Source: Deltaproteobacteria bacterium (lineage in GTDB: Bacteria; Myxococcota; Myxococcia; Myxococcales; SZAS-1). Taken from it: a stretch of DNA of 64,000 nucleotides. The stretch spans positions 1-64,000 of the forward strand of contig JAFEBB010000015.1 of assembly GCA_018266075.1 (NCBI GenBank). The letters run 5' to 3'. This document shows positions 1-6,760 of the stretch, one piece after another. The notes below the pieces were generated by a model. The model was not told the DNA's origin. It worked only from the letters and a program-made list of their open reading frames with translations, and ran no database searches. Positions within the stretch are counted from its first letter, which is position 1, and each line of letters begins with the position of its first letter. The position numbers and the translations under genes were made by a program.

Positions 1-63
1 GGACCTCGGGAGGCATCGCGAGCGCTCACGCTTGGATCCGAGGACCTCGGGAGGCATCGCGAG
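1..63. repeat. 22-bp direct repeat, two copies
   Basis: A 22-base sequence beginning GGACCTCGGGAGG occurs at 1-22 and again, identical, at 42-63, giving a 41-base period. The first copy touches the window edge, so further copies may lie upstream. The stretch is noncoding and lies beyond the stop codon of the minus-strand beta-barrel gene. I see no protein-coding reason for the repeat. Confidence 0.75.
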
Positions 64-88
64 TAGTTTTGATGCCCCTGCAGGGGCG

Positions 89-694
89 TCAGAACGTGTA
101 TTCCGCCCCCAACTTCGGCTGCCAGGTCCCGAAGAAGCCTCCGAACGTCGAGTAGCCCAGCTCGCCGCGCACGGCGAACCCCTGGAACACGCGGTACCGC
201 AGGCCGGCGAGCGCGTGCAGCTCGAGGATCGGGCCGTCGCGGTTCTGCTGCGAGACGCCGCTCGACACAATCTGCTGCTGCACGAGCGCGTCCTGCGAGC
301 TGGCGTCGACCTCCACGTGCGCCGTGCCAATCAGGAGCCCGCCGCCGAGAAACGGCGTGAACCCGTGCAGGCCCTGCTTGCCGAAGACGTCGAACGTGAG
401 CTGATAGCCGCCCATGATGGTCTGCACCCGGCTGCGTCCCTGCATGGGCAAGCCGTTGAAGTCGATGTTCCCTGTGGCGTTGGTGAACTGGAGCATGAAC
501 TGGCTGTTCCACCAGTCGCCCACCTGGATGCCGACCTGCGCCATCGGTCCGGTCATGCTGTCGATGGTGAAGTTCCCGTTGCCCACGGCCGGCGTGGCGA
601 GCAGGCCCACCGAGGCCGTCGGGCCGAAGGGCGTGGCGTGGGCGGAACCCGCGAGCAAGAGGACGAGAAACGGCGCGGCGCGAAGCAGCTTCAT
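89..694 (-). CDS. outer-membrane beta-barrel-like protein
   Basis: A 201-residue secreted protein. It starts MKLLRAAPFLVLLLAGSAHA, a clear Sec signal peptide, and this fixes the start at the ATG at 692-694 although the frame stays open upstream. The mature part alternates hydrophobic and polar residues, has several glycine-rich turns and ends in an aromatic residue (GAEYTF), as outer-membrane beta-barrels of the OmpA/OmpW size class do. No family is recognised with certainty and no function is assigned. It is divergent from the lipoprotein gene at 840 across about 145 bases, which should hold both promoters. A 14-base perfect palindrome (74-87) lies immediately beyond the stop codon, but no T-run follows it on this strand. 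Confidence 0.75.
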   Translation of the reverse strand: MKLLRAAPFLVLLLAGSAHATPFGPTASVGLLATPAVGNGNFTIDSMTGPMAQVGIQVGDWWNSQFMLQFTNATGNIDFNGLPMQGRSRVQTIMGGYQLTFDVFGKQGLHGFTPFLGGGLLIGTAHVEVDASSQDALVQQQIVSSGVSQQNRDGPILELHALAGLRYRVFQGFAVRGELGYSTFGGFFGTWQPKLGAEYTF

Positions 695-839
695 GGTCGG
701 CACTCCGTGTGGGTGCCAAGCAAGACAGCGGACCACCTTGGCGTGCGCACAAAATCTCGCGCCGCTCCGCAACGCATTGACGCAACTGGCTGAAAGGCCA
801 ATCGACAATCTCCCCTGGGTCGCGAGAAGGGAGCCGCCA

Positions 840-2417
840 ATGTCGCCACGATCGATCGCCATCGCTTCGGTCGTGCTGTTTCTGGCGGGCTGCGGCGCGA
901 CGACTGGCAACGAGCAAATGAAGAACCTCGACGCGCAAACCGAAGACGGCGGCTCAATCCACCTTGGCACGAGCGGCGGCGGCGAAGGCGTCACCGGCGG
1001 CGGCAAGAGCGACGCTGGCCACGCGGGCTGCGGGGAGCTCGGCTGCGATCACCAGGCCGACGCGGGCCAACCTGTCATCGACGCGGGCTGCGACAGCGAG
1101 CTTGGCTGCGGTGGGCCCGTCGACGCGGGCTGCGACAGCGAGCTCGGGTGCGGTGGGCCCGTCGACGCGGGCTGCGACAGCGAGCTCGGCTGTGGTGGCA
1201 ACGACGCGGGCACCAACGAGTGCATCGACGGCGCGAGCTGCATCACCGACTGCGGCTCGACGGGGACGTGGAGCTGCAGCGAGAACGTCTGCCAGCCGCC
1301 CGCGGAGACTTGCGGCAACGGCGCGGACGACGACTGCAACGGCCTCGTCGACTGCGACGATCCCGCATGCGCGAACGACAGCACCTGCATCCCGAGCTGC
1401 GAAGACGGCGCGAGCTGCTCGACCGACTGCGGCTCGACGGGAAGCTGGAGCTGTTCGGAGAACCGTTGCGTGCCGCCTGCGGAGATCTGCGGCAACGGCC
1501 GCGACGACGACTGCAACGGCCTCGCGGACTGCGACGATCCCGCGTGCGCGGGCACGAGCGAATGCTGCGGCCAGCCGACGGTGTGCGGCGTCATCGGCTG
1601 CAACGGCGACATGGGCCAGAACAACATCGAGGACAAGGACACCGCGCCCTGCTGGCAGGATCCCGGCGCGTGCACGCCCGAGAACCTCGACGCGTGGTGC
1701 ACCCGCCGCGGCGACACCGACTACCTCTGGCCGAACCTGGTGCAGCAGAGCGTCGTCGACAACTGCGCCGACGGCGACGTCACGGACGTCTCGCCGATCC
1801 CAGGCGAGGGCTTCGGCGATCAGTTCCAGTGCATCGTCAACAGCTGCGTGACCTACACCTGCAACACGCCGCTGGTGCTCGCGTTCGAACCCGCGAAGGC
1901 CGTGGCGTACCTCGATGACGACGGCGCGAGCAGCTTCGATCTCTCGAGCGCCCAGGACGGCAGCGGCGCGCGGCACGATTGGCCGACGTCGGTGACGCCG
2001 TGGCTCGCGCTCGATCGCGACGGCGACGGGAAGATCACCTCGGGCCGCGAGCTCTTCGGCTCGGCGACGCTGGTGAACGGCAAGCCCGCGCGCGATGGCT
2101 TCGAGGCGCTCGCTGCGCTCGACGCGAACCACGACGGCGTGCTCGATGCGCGCGATCCCGACTTCAAGAGGCTCGTGGTCTGGACCGATACCAACGGCGA
2201 TCGGCGCTCGACACCGGATGAGCTCAAGCCGCTCTCGGCGTTCGGCGTGAAGTCGATTCGGGTGAACTACCACATCGCCCCGCGCTGCGACGCGCACGGC
2301 AACTGCGAGGTCGAGCGCGCGGGCTTCATGTGGCGCGACGCGAAGGGCCACGCCCACCAGGGCGAGGTCGTCGACGTGCACCTCAAGTCGCGCGGCGCCA
2401 CGCTCGCGGCGCGCTAA
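840..2417 (+). CDS. Cys-rich lipoprotein with C-terminal EF-hand-like repeats
   Basis: A 525-residue lipoprotein. The start ATG at 840 follows AAGGGAG with 7-nt spacing and gives a signal peptide ending in the lipobox LAGC (Cys18). Behind the anchor lie three tandem 14-residue units of the form DAGCDSELGCGGPV (DNA about 1080-1203, 42-bp period). Then come two longer Cys-rich repeats, each containing a CGNG.DDDCNGL.DCDDPAC core like the myxobacterial Cys-rich surface repeats. The C-terminal third carries acidic loops LDRDGDGKITSGRELF, LDANHDGVLDARD and WTDTNGDRRSTPDEL, which look like EF-hand/dockerin calcium sites. A surface calcium-binding or adhesion role is inferred. The stop codon overlaps the convergent gene's stop by four bases. 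Confidence 0.85.
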   Translation: MSPRSIAIASVVLFLAGCGATTGNEQMKNLDAQTEDGGSIHLGTSGGGEGVTGGGKSDAGHAGCGELGCDHQADAGQPVIDAGCDSELGCGGPVDAGCDSELGCGGPVDAGCDSELGCGGNDAGTNECIDGASCITDCGSTGTWSCSENVCQPPAETCGNGADDDCNGLVDCDDPACANDSTCIPSCEDGASCSTDCGSTGSWSCSENRCVPPAEICGNGRDDDCNGLADCDDPACAGTSECCGQPTVCGVIGCNGDMGQNNIEDKDTAPCWQDPGACTPENLDAWCTRRGDTDYLWPNLVQQSVVDNCADGDVTDVSPIPGEGFGDQFQCIVNSCVTYTCNTPLVLAFEPAKAVAYLDDDGASSFDLSSAQDGSGARHDWPTSVTPWLALDRDGDGKITSGRELFGSATLVNGKPARDGFEALAALDANHDGVLDARDPDFKRLVVWTDTNGDRRSTPDELKPLSAFGVKSIRVNYHIAPRCDAHGNCEVERAGFMWRDAKGHAHQGEVVDVHLKSRGATLAAR

Positions 2418-3347
2418 CGCTGGAGCAGTGCGTCGAGCAGCGGCTGCAGCAGCACTTGCCCGCGCAGCCCATCGCGCAGCGGCTTGGGAATCCCGCTCAG
2501 TCCAAAGCGCAGCCCGGCGATACCGCCCGCAACGCACGCGGTCGTGTCCGTGTCACCGCCGAGCGCGATCGCACCGCGAACGACAGACTCGAAGTCGCCG
2601 TGATGCCGAAGCGCGACCGCTGCGTTCAAGGTGTCGACCACGTAGCCCGTTCCGGTCGGCTCATTCGCGAGCGCAGGAAGGATGACGCGTTCGAGCTCGT
2701 TCGAATACGCAGCGTCACCGGTCCAGAGGGCGCGCGCTCTCGAGACCGCGTCGTTCCACGCGTGCGCAGAGCCTTCGAGGATTCGGCGCGCCCAGAGCAC
2801 GTACAGCGCGCAGGACACCTGCGAGCGCGCGTGCCCGTGTGTGACCCGCGACTGCTGACACGCGTCGCGCACGAGCGCCGCGTCGTCGCCGCGATGCCAG
2901 AGCGCGAGCGGCAGGCTGCGCATCAGCGAGCCATTGCCGTTGTCGCGCTCACCCGAAGGCCCGGCGCCGATCGGTGGCACGCCCGCGCGCAACGCATCGA
3001 GCGCGCGCCCGGTCTGAATGCCGACGTCGAACACGCGGTCGTCGACGGCCAGGTAGCCGTGCTCCAGCCAGTTAACCAAACGGTTACCTAAATCCTTCAG
3101 GTCGAGCCGATCGCAATGAAGCAGCGACGCGAGCAGGCACAGCGCCTGGGCGCCATCGTCGGACCAGGTGCCGGGGGGGGGGCTGCGCGTGCGTTCGCGG
3201 AAAGCCGGGCGGCGTCGCGTAGGTCAGCTCGAGCGGCTCGGGCAGCTCGTCGGGCGACTTGAACTCGTAGGGAACGCCCAGCGCATCGCCGATGAGCAGC
3301 CCAAGCAGCCCACCGGCGACGCGGTCTTGATGGTCGAGCGCACCCAT
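2414..3347 (-). pseudogene. ADP-ribosylglycohydrolase family gene, frameshifted at a G10 tract
   Basis: The first frame (3347 down to about 3183) reads MGALDHQDRVAGGLLGLLIG and on through DALGVPYEF, the N-terminus of ADP-ribosylglycohydrolases (DraG/ARH fold, which removes ADP-ribose from proteins using Mg2+). It then hits ten consecutive Gs (3173-3182) and leaves frame. One base fewer in the tract restores QPPPGTWSDDGAQALCLLAS, which contains the family's metal-binding T/S-DD motif, and continues in one frame to the stop at 2414 for about 310 residues. The rest of the family is intact (GGDTDTTACVAGGIAG near the C-terminus). The gene is therefore either a recent pseudogene, a phase-variable gene, or carries a homopolymer sequencing error. 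It starts 21 bases after the SDR gene stop and is probably in the same operon. Confidence 0.85.
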
Positions 3348-3368
3348 CGGATGCGCTGATCCTAACGC

Positions 3369-4196
3369 TCAAAGCCCCACGCGGCGCGCGCTCTCGCTCC
3401 AGAGCCGATCGCGCACGGTCTTGTCCGTGTAGATCGCAGGCACCGGCTTCTCGACGGTCTTCCGATAGAAGCGCCCGGTGATATCGGCGAACTCCGGGTT
3501 GCACGCCACGCGCGTGACGTACGCCTGCGACGTCGAAGGCTGCGCGCCGAACACCGCAAACACCAAGCGCAGTGGCAGCGGCGCCTCGCGGGGCAGGGTG
3601 CTCTTCGTCAGCTCCGGGTTCACCGCGTTCACGGACACCCCCGTGCCGCGCAGGCGATCCGCCAGCTCCACAGCGAAGCAGGTGATGGCGCCCTTGCTCA
3701 TCTGGAGCGCGTCGAGGGCGGAGTACTTCTGCTCCGACATCAGGTCATCGAACTTGATGGGAATGTTCGAGCCCATGGTCATCATCACCACGCGCGCCGG
3801 CGCGCTGGCCTTGAGCGTTTCCACGAGCAGGTTCGTGAGCAGGAAGTGCCCGAGGTGATTGGTCCCGAAGACCTGCTCGAAGCCGTCGCTGGTGGTCTTG
3901 CGCTCCTTGTTGAAGACGGCCGCGTTGTTGATGAGCACGTGCAGCTTGCCGAAGCGGCGCTTGAACTCCTCGGCCGCTTTGCGAATCGACGCGAGCGAGG
4001 CCAGGTCGAGCTCGAGCGTCTCCACGCGGCTGCTGCCCGTGGCGCGCTTCACCTCGGCCGCGGCGTTGGCGATCTTTTCGCCGCGGCCGGCCATCACCAC
4101 CGTGGCGCCGCGCCGCGCGAGCTCCTCGCACATCGGCTTGCCGATGGCGCCTGCAGCGCCCGTGACGAGCGCGATCTTGCCGTCCATGTCACCCAT
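3369..4196 (-). CDS. short-chain dehydrogenase/reductase, atypical active site
   Basis: A 275-residue SDR-fold protein. The start at 4196 (MGDMDGKIAL) is preceded by GGAGGAACTC, a good ribosome-binding site; an internal ATG nine bases later is a weaker alternative. The nucleotide-binding motif TGAAGAIG, the adenine-contact segment LELDLASLASI and the NNAA motif are present, closest to the retinol-dehydrogenase-like SDRs. The catalytic YxxxK is not. Where Tyr is expected four residues before the Lys, the sequence is LQMSK, and the upstream Ser position lies in VVMMTMGSN. The protein may bind NAD(P) without normal hydride-transfer catalysis, or use a shifted tyrosine (SEQKYSALD). It sits 43 bases after the DABB-like gene, likely one transcript. 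Confidence 0.85.
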   Translation of the reverse strand: MGDMDGKIALVTGAAGAIGKPMCEELARRGATVVMAGRGEKIANAAAEVKRATGSSRVETLELDLASLASIRKAAEEFKRRFGKLHVLINNAAVFNKERKTTSDGFEQVFGTNHLGHFLLTNLLVETLKASAPARVVMMTMGSNIPIKFDDLMSEQKYSALDALQMSKGAITCFAVELADRLRGTGVSVNAVNPELTKSTLPREAPLPLRLVFAVFGAQPSTSQAYVTRVACNPEFADITGRFYRKTVEKPVPAIYTDKTVRDRLWSESARRVGL

Positions 4197-4239
4197 GAGT
4201 TCCTCCAATGTGAGAGAGCGCTGCGCGTCGCTGCGGGGA

Positions 4240-4911
4240 TCACCACTCGTTGAAGCCGGTCGCCTGCTCCCAGACCGAGGTCGCGGGCTCGCTCGCGAAG
4301 AGCTTGTCCATGCCGTCCATGCTCTTGGCGTCGCTGTAGTGCTCGATGAGCCCCTCGAGCGTGGACCAGGTGTCGAGCCCGAGGATCTCAACCGGCTCGT
4401 TCAGCGCGCCGAGTCGGACGAAGAGCTCGTGCGAGAGCTGCCCGCGGCGCCGCGCGTTGCGCACGTTCTGCGGCAGTGTCTTGGCGAAGTGGGCCACGGC
4501 CGCGTGCGGATCCTTCACCACGGCGCGAATGATGCCCACGTACTTCGACGGCCTGGCCTGCGTGGGATGGACGTGGAAGGTGAAGCTGCCCGTGGCCGGC
4601 ATCCACACCGAGCCGTCGCGCGCGCTGAACAGCTTCCCGCCCTGTTCCTGCACGTGCTTGTTGGAGAAGAACTGCTGCAGGCCCGCGGGGTCCTGCCAGA
4701 GGTCGATGAAGAGCAGCTCGCCCGGCTTCGCGCCGTTCATCTTTCCGGCGCCCTCGGCCGGCGTGAAGACGGTGTGGCTGAGATCGCTCAGCGCGCGCGC
4801 GGCCTCCATGCCCTGTTGCGAGCCGGCGGTCTCGTTGTGGAGGATGCGAGCTTCCTTGATCGACTTGGGGACCAGCGTGCCGCGAACGGTGAGAAGAACG
4901 GCGCCTTCCAT
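4240..4911 (-). CDS. DABB-like (antibiotic-biosynthesis-monooxygenase-type) protein
   Basis: A 223-residue cytosolic protein with no signal peptide or membrane span. ATG at 4911 is preceded by AGGAG with a 7-nt spacing. Two similar halves each suggest a ferredoxin-like dimeric alpha/beta barrel: GTLVPKSIKEARILHN and LLFIDLWQDPAGLQQFFSN in the first, YVGIIRAVVKDP and EILGLDTWSTLEGLIEHY in the second. The pattern of a 'W/L D x W x s p e x l x x h' strand-helix after a central linker is typical of ABM/DABB-fold proteins. Substrate is unknown. It is the first gene of a minus-strand set with the SDR and the ADP-ribosylglycohydrolase, and is divergent from the ECF sigma factor at 5015, which may control it. 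Confidence 0.65.
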   Translation of the reverse strand: MEGAVLLTVRGTLVPKSIKEARILHNETAGSQQGMEAARALSDLSHTVFTPAEGAGKMNGAKPGELLFIDLWQDPAGLQQFFSNKHVQEQGGKLFSARDGSVWMPATGSFTFHVHPTQARPSKYVGIIRAVVKDPHAAVAHFAKTLPQNVRNARRRGQLSHELFVRLGALNEPVEILGLDTWSTLEGLIEHYSDAKSMDGMDKLFASEPATSVWEQATGFNEW

Positions 4912-5014
4912 GGGTTTTCTCCTGTTTGAGGTGACCGACGCCGATACAGACGGCAGCTCGTTCGAAAACTCATCGGTCGGTGGAAAAGCCCCGTGGCTGC
5001 GTTAGGTTTGCCGC

Positions 5015-5983
5015 ATGGTCGCCACCCTCGATGCCGCCCGCGCCGGTGACGAAGGCGCGTTCCGCAAGCTCGTCGAGCCGTTTCGGCGCGAGCTGACCGC
5101 GCACTGCTATCGGATGTCGGGCTCGCTCCACGACGCCGAGGATCTGGCGCAGGAGAGCCTCTTGCGCGCGTGGCGCGGGCTGGGGAGCTTCGAGGGCCGT
5201 GCGAGCCTGCGCACGTGGCTTTACCGCGTGACCACGCGCGTGTGCCTCGACTCGCTCGACATGAAGGCGCCGCGGCTCCTGCCCATGGACTACGAGGCCG
5301 CGAACAAGCCGTTCGCGCCGCCGCGCATGGAGCCGGTGTGGCTCGAGCCGTGTCCGCCGGAGCTCTACGCCGATGCGCTCAGCCCCGACGCCGCCGTCAG
5401 CGCGCGCGAGAGCGTGGCGCTCGCATTCCTCGCGGCGCTGCAAAGGCTTCCGGCGCGTCAGCGGGCGGTGATGATCCTTCGCGACGTCGTCGGCTACGAG
5501 GCGAGCGAGGTCGCGGAGCTTCTGGAGATGAGCGTGGCCGCCGCGAACAGCGCGTTGCAACGTGCGCGCGACACGCTCTCCAAGCCCGCCGAGACGCCCG
5601 CGCCCGACGCGAGCACGCGCGCGCTGCTCGAGCGCTACGTGCGCGCGTGGGAGACGGCCGACGTCGAGCTCTTCGTGCAGCTGCTTCACGAGGACGCGAC
5701 GCTGGCGATGCCGCCGATTCCCACCTGGCTCCAGGGCGCGGCGATCATCGGTCCGGCGGTGCGTGGGATGGTGCTGCCGCCCGAGGCGAACGGGAGGTTC
5801 AAGCTCGTGCTCGCCGAAGCGAACGGGCTTCCCGCGCTCGCGGCCTACGAGAAGCGCGACGACGGCTCGTTCGCGCCTGCGTCGCTGCACCTGCTCAACA
5901 TCCGCGAGGGACGCGTCGCCAGCATCGACGCGTTCATGGACCCGACGCTGTTCGCGCTCTTCGGTCTCGCGGCGAGGCTCTAG
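5015..5983 (+). CDS. ECF-type sigma factor with C-terminal SnoaL-like domain
   Basis: A 322-residue RNA polymerase sigma factor. Region 2 (about residues 10-85) contains HCYRMSGSLHDAEDLAQE and RTWLYRVTTRVCLD. Region 4 (about 135-190) contains LPARQRAVMILRDVVGYEASE and the helix-turn-helix MSVAAANSALQRARDTL. The remaining ~120 residues form an NTF2/SnoaL-like domain (LERYVRAWETADVELFVQLL, MPPIPTWLQG) as in the TIGR02960/SigX5-type ECF sigma factors, where such a tail takes part in regulation in place of a separate anti-sigma factor. No anti-sigma gene is adjacent. It is divergent from the DABB/SDR cluster, a plausible target. The stop codon overlaps that of the next convergent gene by three bases. 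Confidence 0.9.
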   Translation: MVATLDAARAGDEGAFRKLVEPFRRELTAHCYRMSGSLHDAEDLAQESLLRAWRGLGSFEGRASLRTWLYRVTTRVCLDSLDMKAPRLLPMDYEAANKPFAPPRMEPVWLEPCPPELYADALSPDAAVSARESVALAFLAALQRLPARQRAVMILRDVVGYEASEVAELLEMSVAAANSALQRARDTLSKPAETPAPDASTRALLERYVRAWETADVELFVQLLHEDATLAMPPIPTWLQGAAIIGPAVRGMVLPPEANGRFKLVLAEANGLPALAAYEKRDDGSFAPASLHLLNIREGRVASIDAFMDPTLFALFGLAARL

Positions 5984-6294
5984 TCGCCGCGCGAGACGCG
6001 ATCGCGCGCCTGCTGAATCAACACCGGATCGCCAGGCTCGACGAGCTCGAGCGAGCCGTTGATCTGCACGTCTGCGCCGTCTTCGATCTCCAGGCCACCC
6101 CGGATGACGACCTTTGCACTCGCGCCGAAGACGACCTTCGCGCCCTTGCCGATGATCACGTGCGCGCCGCTCGATGGCGCGGCCTCGTTTCGACGCACAT
6201 AGAGCGTCTGGCAGTACTGGCAGCGCAGGCGATTGTCGGGGAGCTCGTCGAAGGCGGTCGCGCCGCACTGCGTGCACTTGAGCTTCTCGAGCAT
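5980..6294 (-). CDS. small zinc-ribbon protein
   Basis: A 104-residue protein beginning MLEKLKCTQCGATAF. The two cysteine pairs, CTQC (about 7-10) and CQYC (about 25-28), make a zinc ribbon. The rest alternates short beta segments (AHVIIGKGAKVVFGASAKVV and EIEDGADVQINGSLEL), like a short beta-solenoid of repeated glycine turns. No catalytic residues are evident. It converges on the sigma factor gene with a 4-base overlap and is divergent from the hypothetical gene at 6317 with only 22 bases between the starts. Function unknown. Confidence 0.7.
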   Translation of the reverse strand: MLEKLKCTQCGATAFDELPDNRLRCQYCQTLYVRRNEAAPSSGAHVIIGKGAKVVFGASAKVVIRGGLEIEDGADVQINGSLELVEPGDPVLIQQARDRVSRGD

Positions 6295-6316
6295 TCCGCC
6301 AGCGTATCATCGCGAC

Positions 6317-6757
6317 ATGAGCGGCGAGGCGAGCTGGGTTGTCCCGAACGAGCGCGTGGGCCTGGTGATCCTCAGTGGTCACCCGGTGTGGACCGCGAAC
6401 GAGGCGTCGCCCATTCAGGCGCAGCTGAAACAGGAGTTCGGCGCGGCGACCGAGGAGATGCTCCGTCGCATCGAGTCGCGCGCGTCGGCGCTGCACCTTC
6501 AGCCGAGAGAGCCCGCGGCGCCATCGGTCTACGACACGGTCACCGACGACGCGCACGCCGGCGAGCCGCTCCGCGACAAGATTCCGCGCGCGATGGTCTA
6601 CGTGCAGGTGCGGCACAAGCCGACCATGCAGGGCTTCAACCTCAACTTCGTCGTGGGCGCGAAGGTCGCGCGCTCACAGCTCGAGACGCTCGCGCTGGAG
6701 CTCGCGAAGCTGCTCTGGCCGGACTACCAGCCCGACATCCCGATTCGAATTCAGTAA
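6317..6757 (+). CDS. hypothetical cytosolic protein
   Basis: A 146-residue protein read from the ATG at 6317 (MSGEASWVVPNERVGLVILS). The frame is open upstream to 6233, but that extension overlaps the divergent zinc-ribbon gene and has no ribosome-binding site. No signal peptide or membrane helix is seen. The C-terminal half (AMVYVQVRHKPTMQGFNLNF, then VVGAKVARSQLETLALELAK) looks like a compact alpha/beta fold. Not recognised. It ends three bases before the stop of the convergent 936-residue gene. Confidence 0.6.
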   Translation: MSGEASWVVPNERVGLVILSGHPVWTANEASPIQAQLKQEFGAATEEMLRRIESRASALHLQPREPAAPSVYDTVTDDAHAGEPLRDKIPRAMVYVQVRHKPTMQGFNLNFVVGAKVARSQLETLALELAKLLWPDYQPDIPIRIQ

Positions 6758-6760
6758 TCG

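Noticed and set aside
74-87. Intrinsic terminator of the gene at 89-694
   Set aside because: The palindrome is followed on the minus strand by As rather than Ts, so only a hairpin can be stated.
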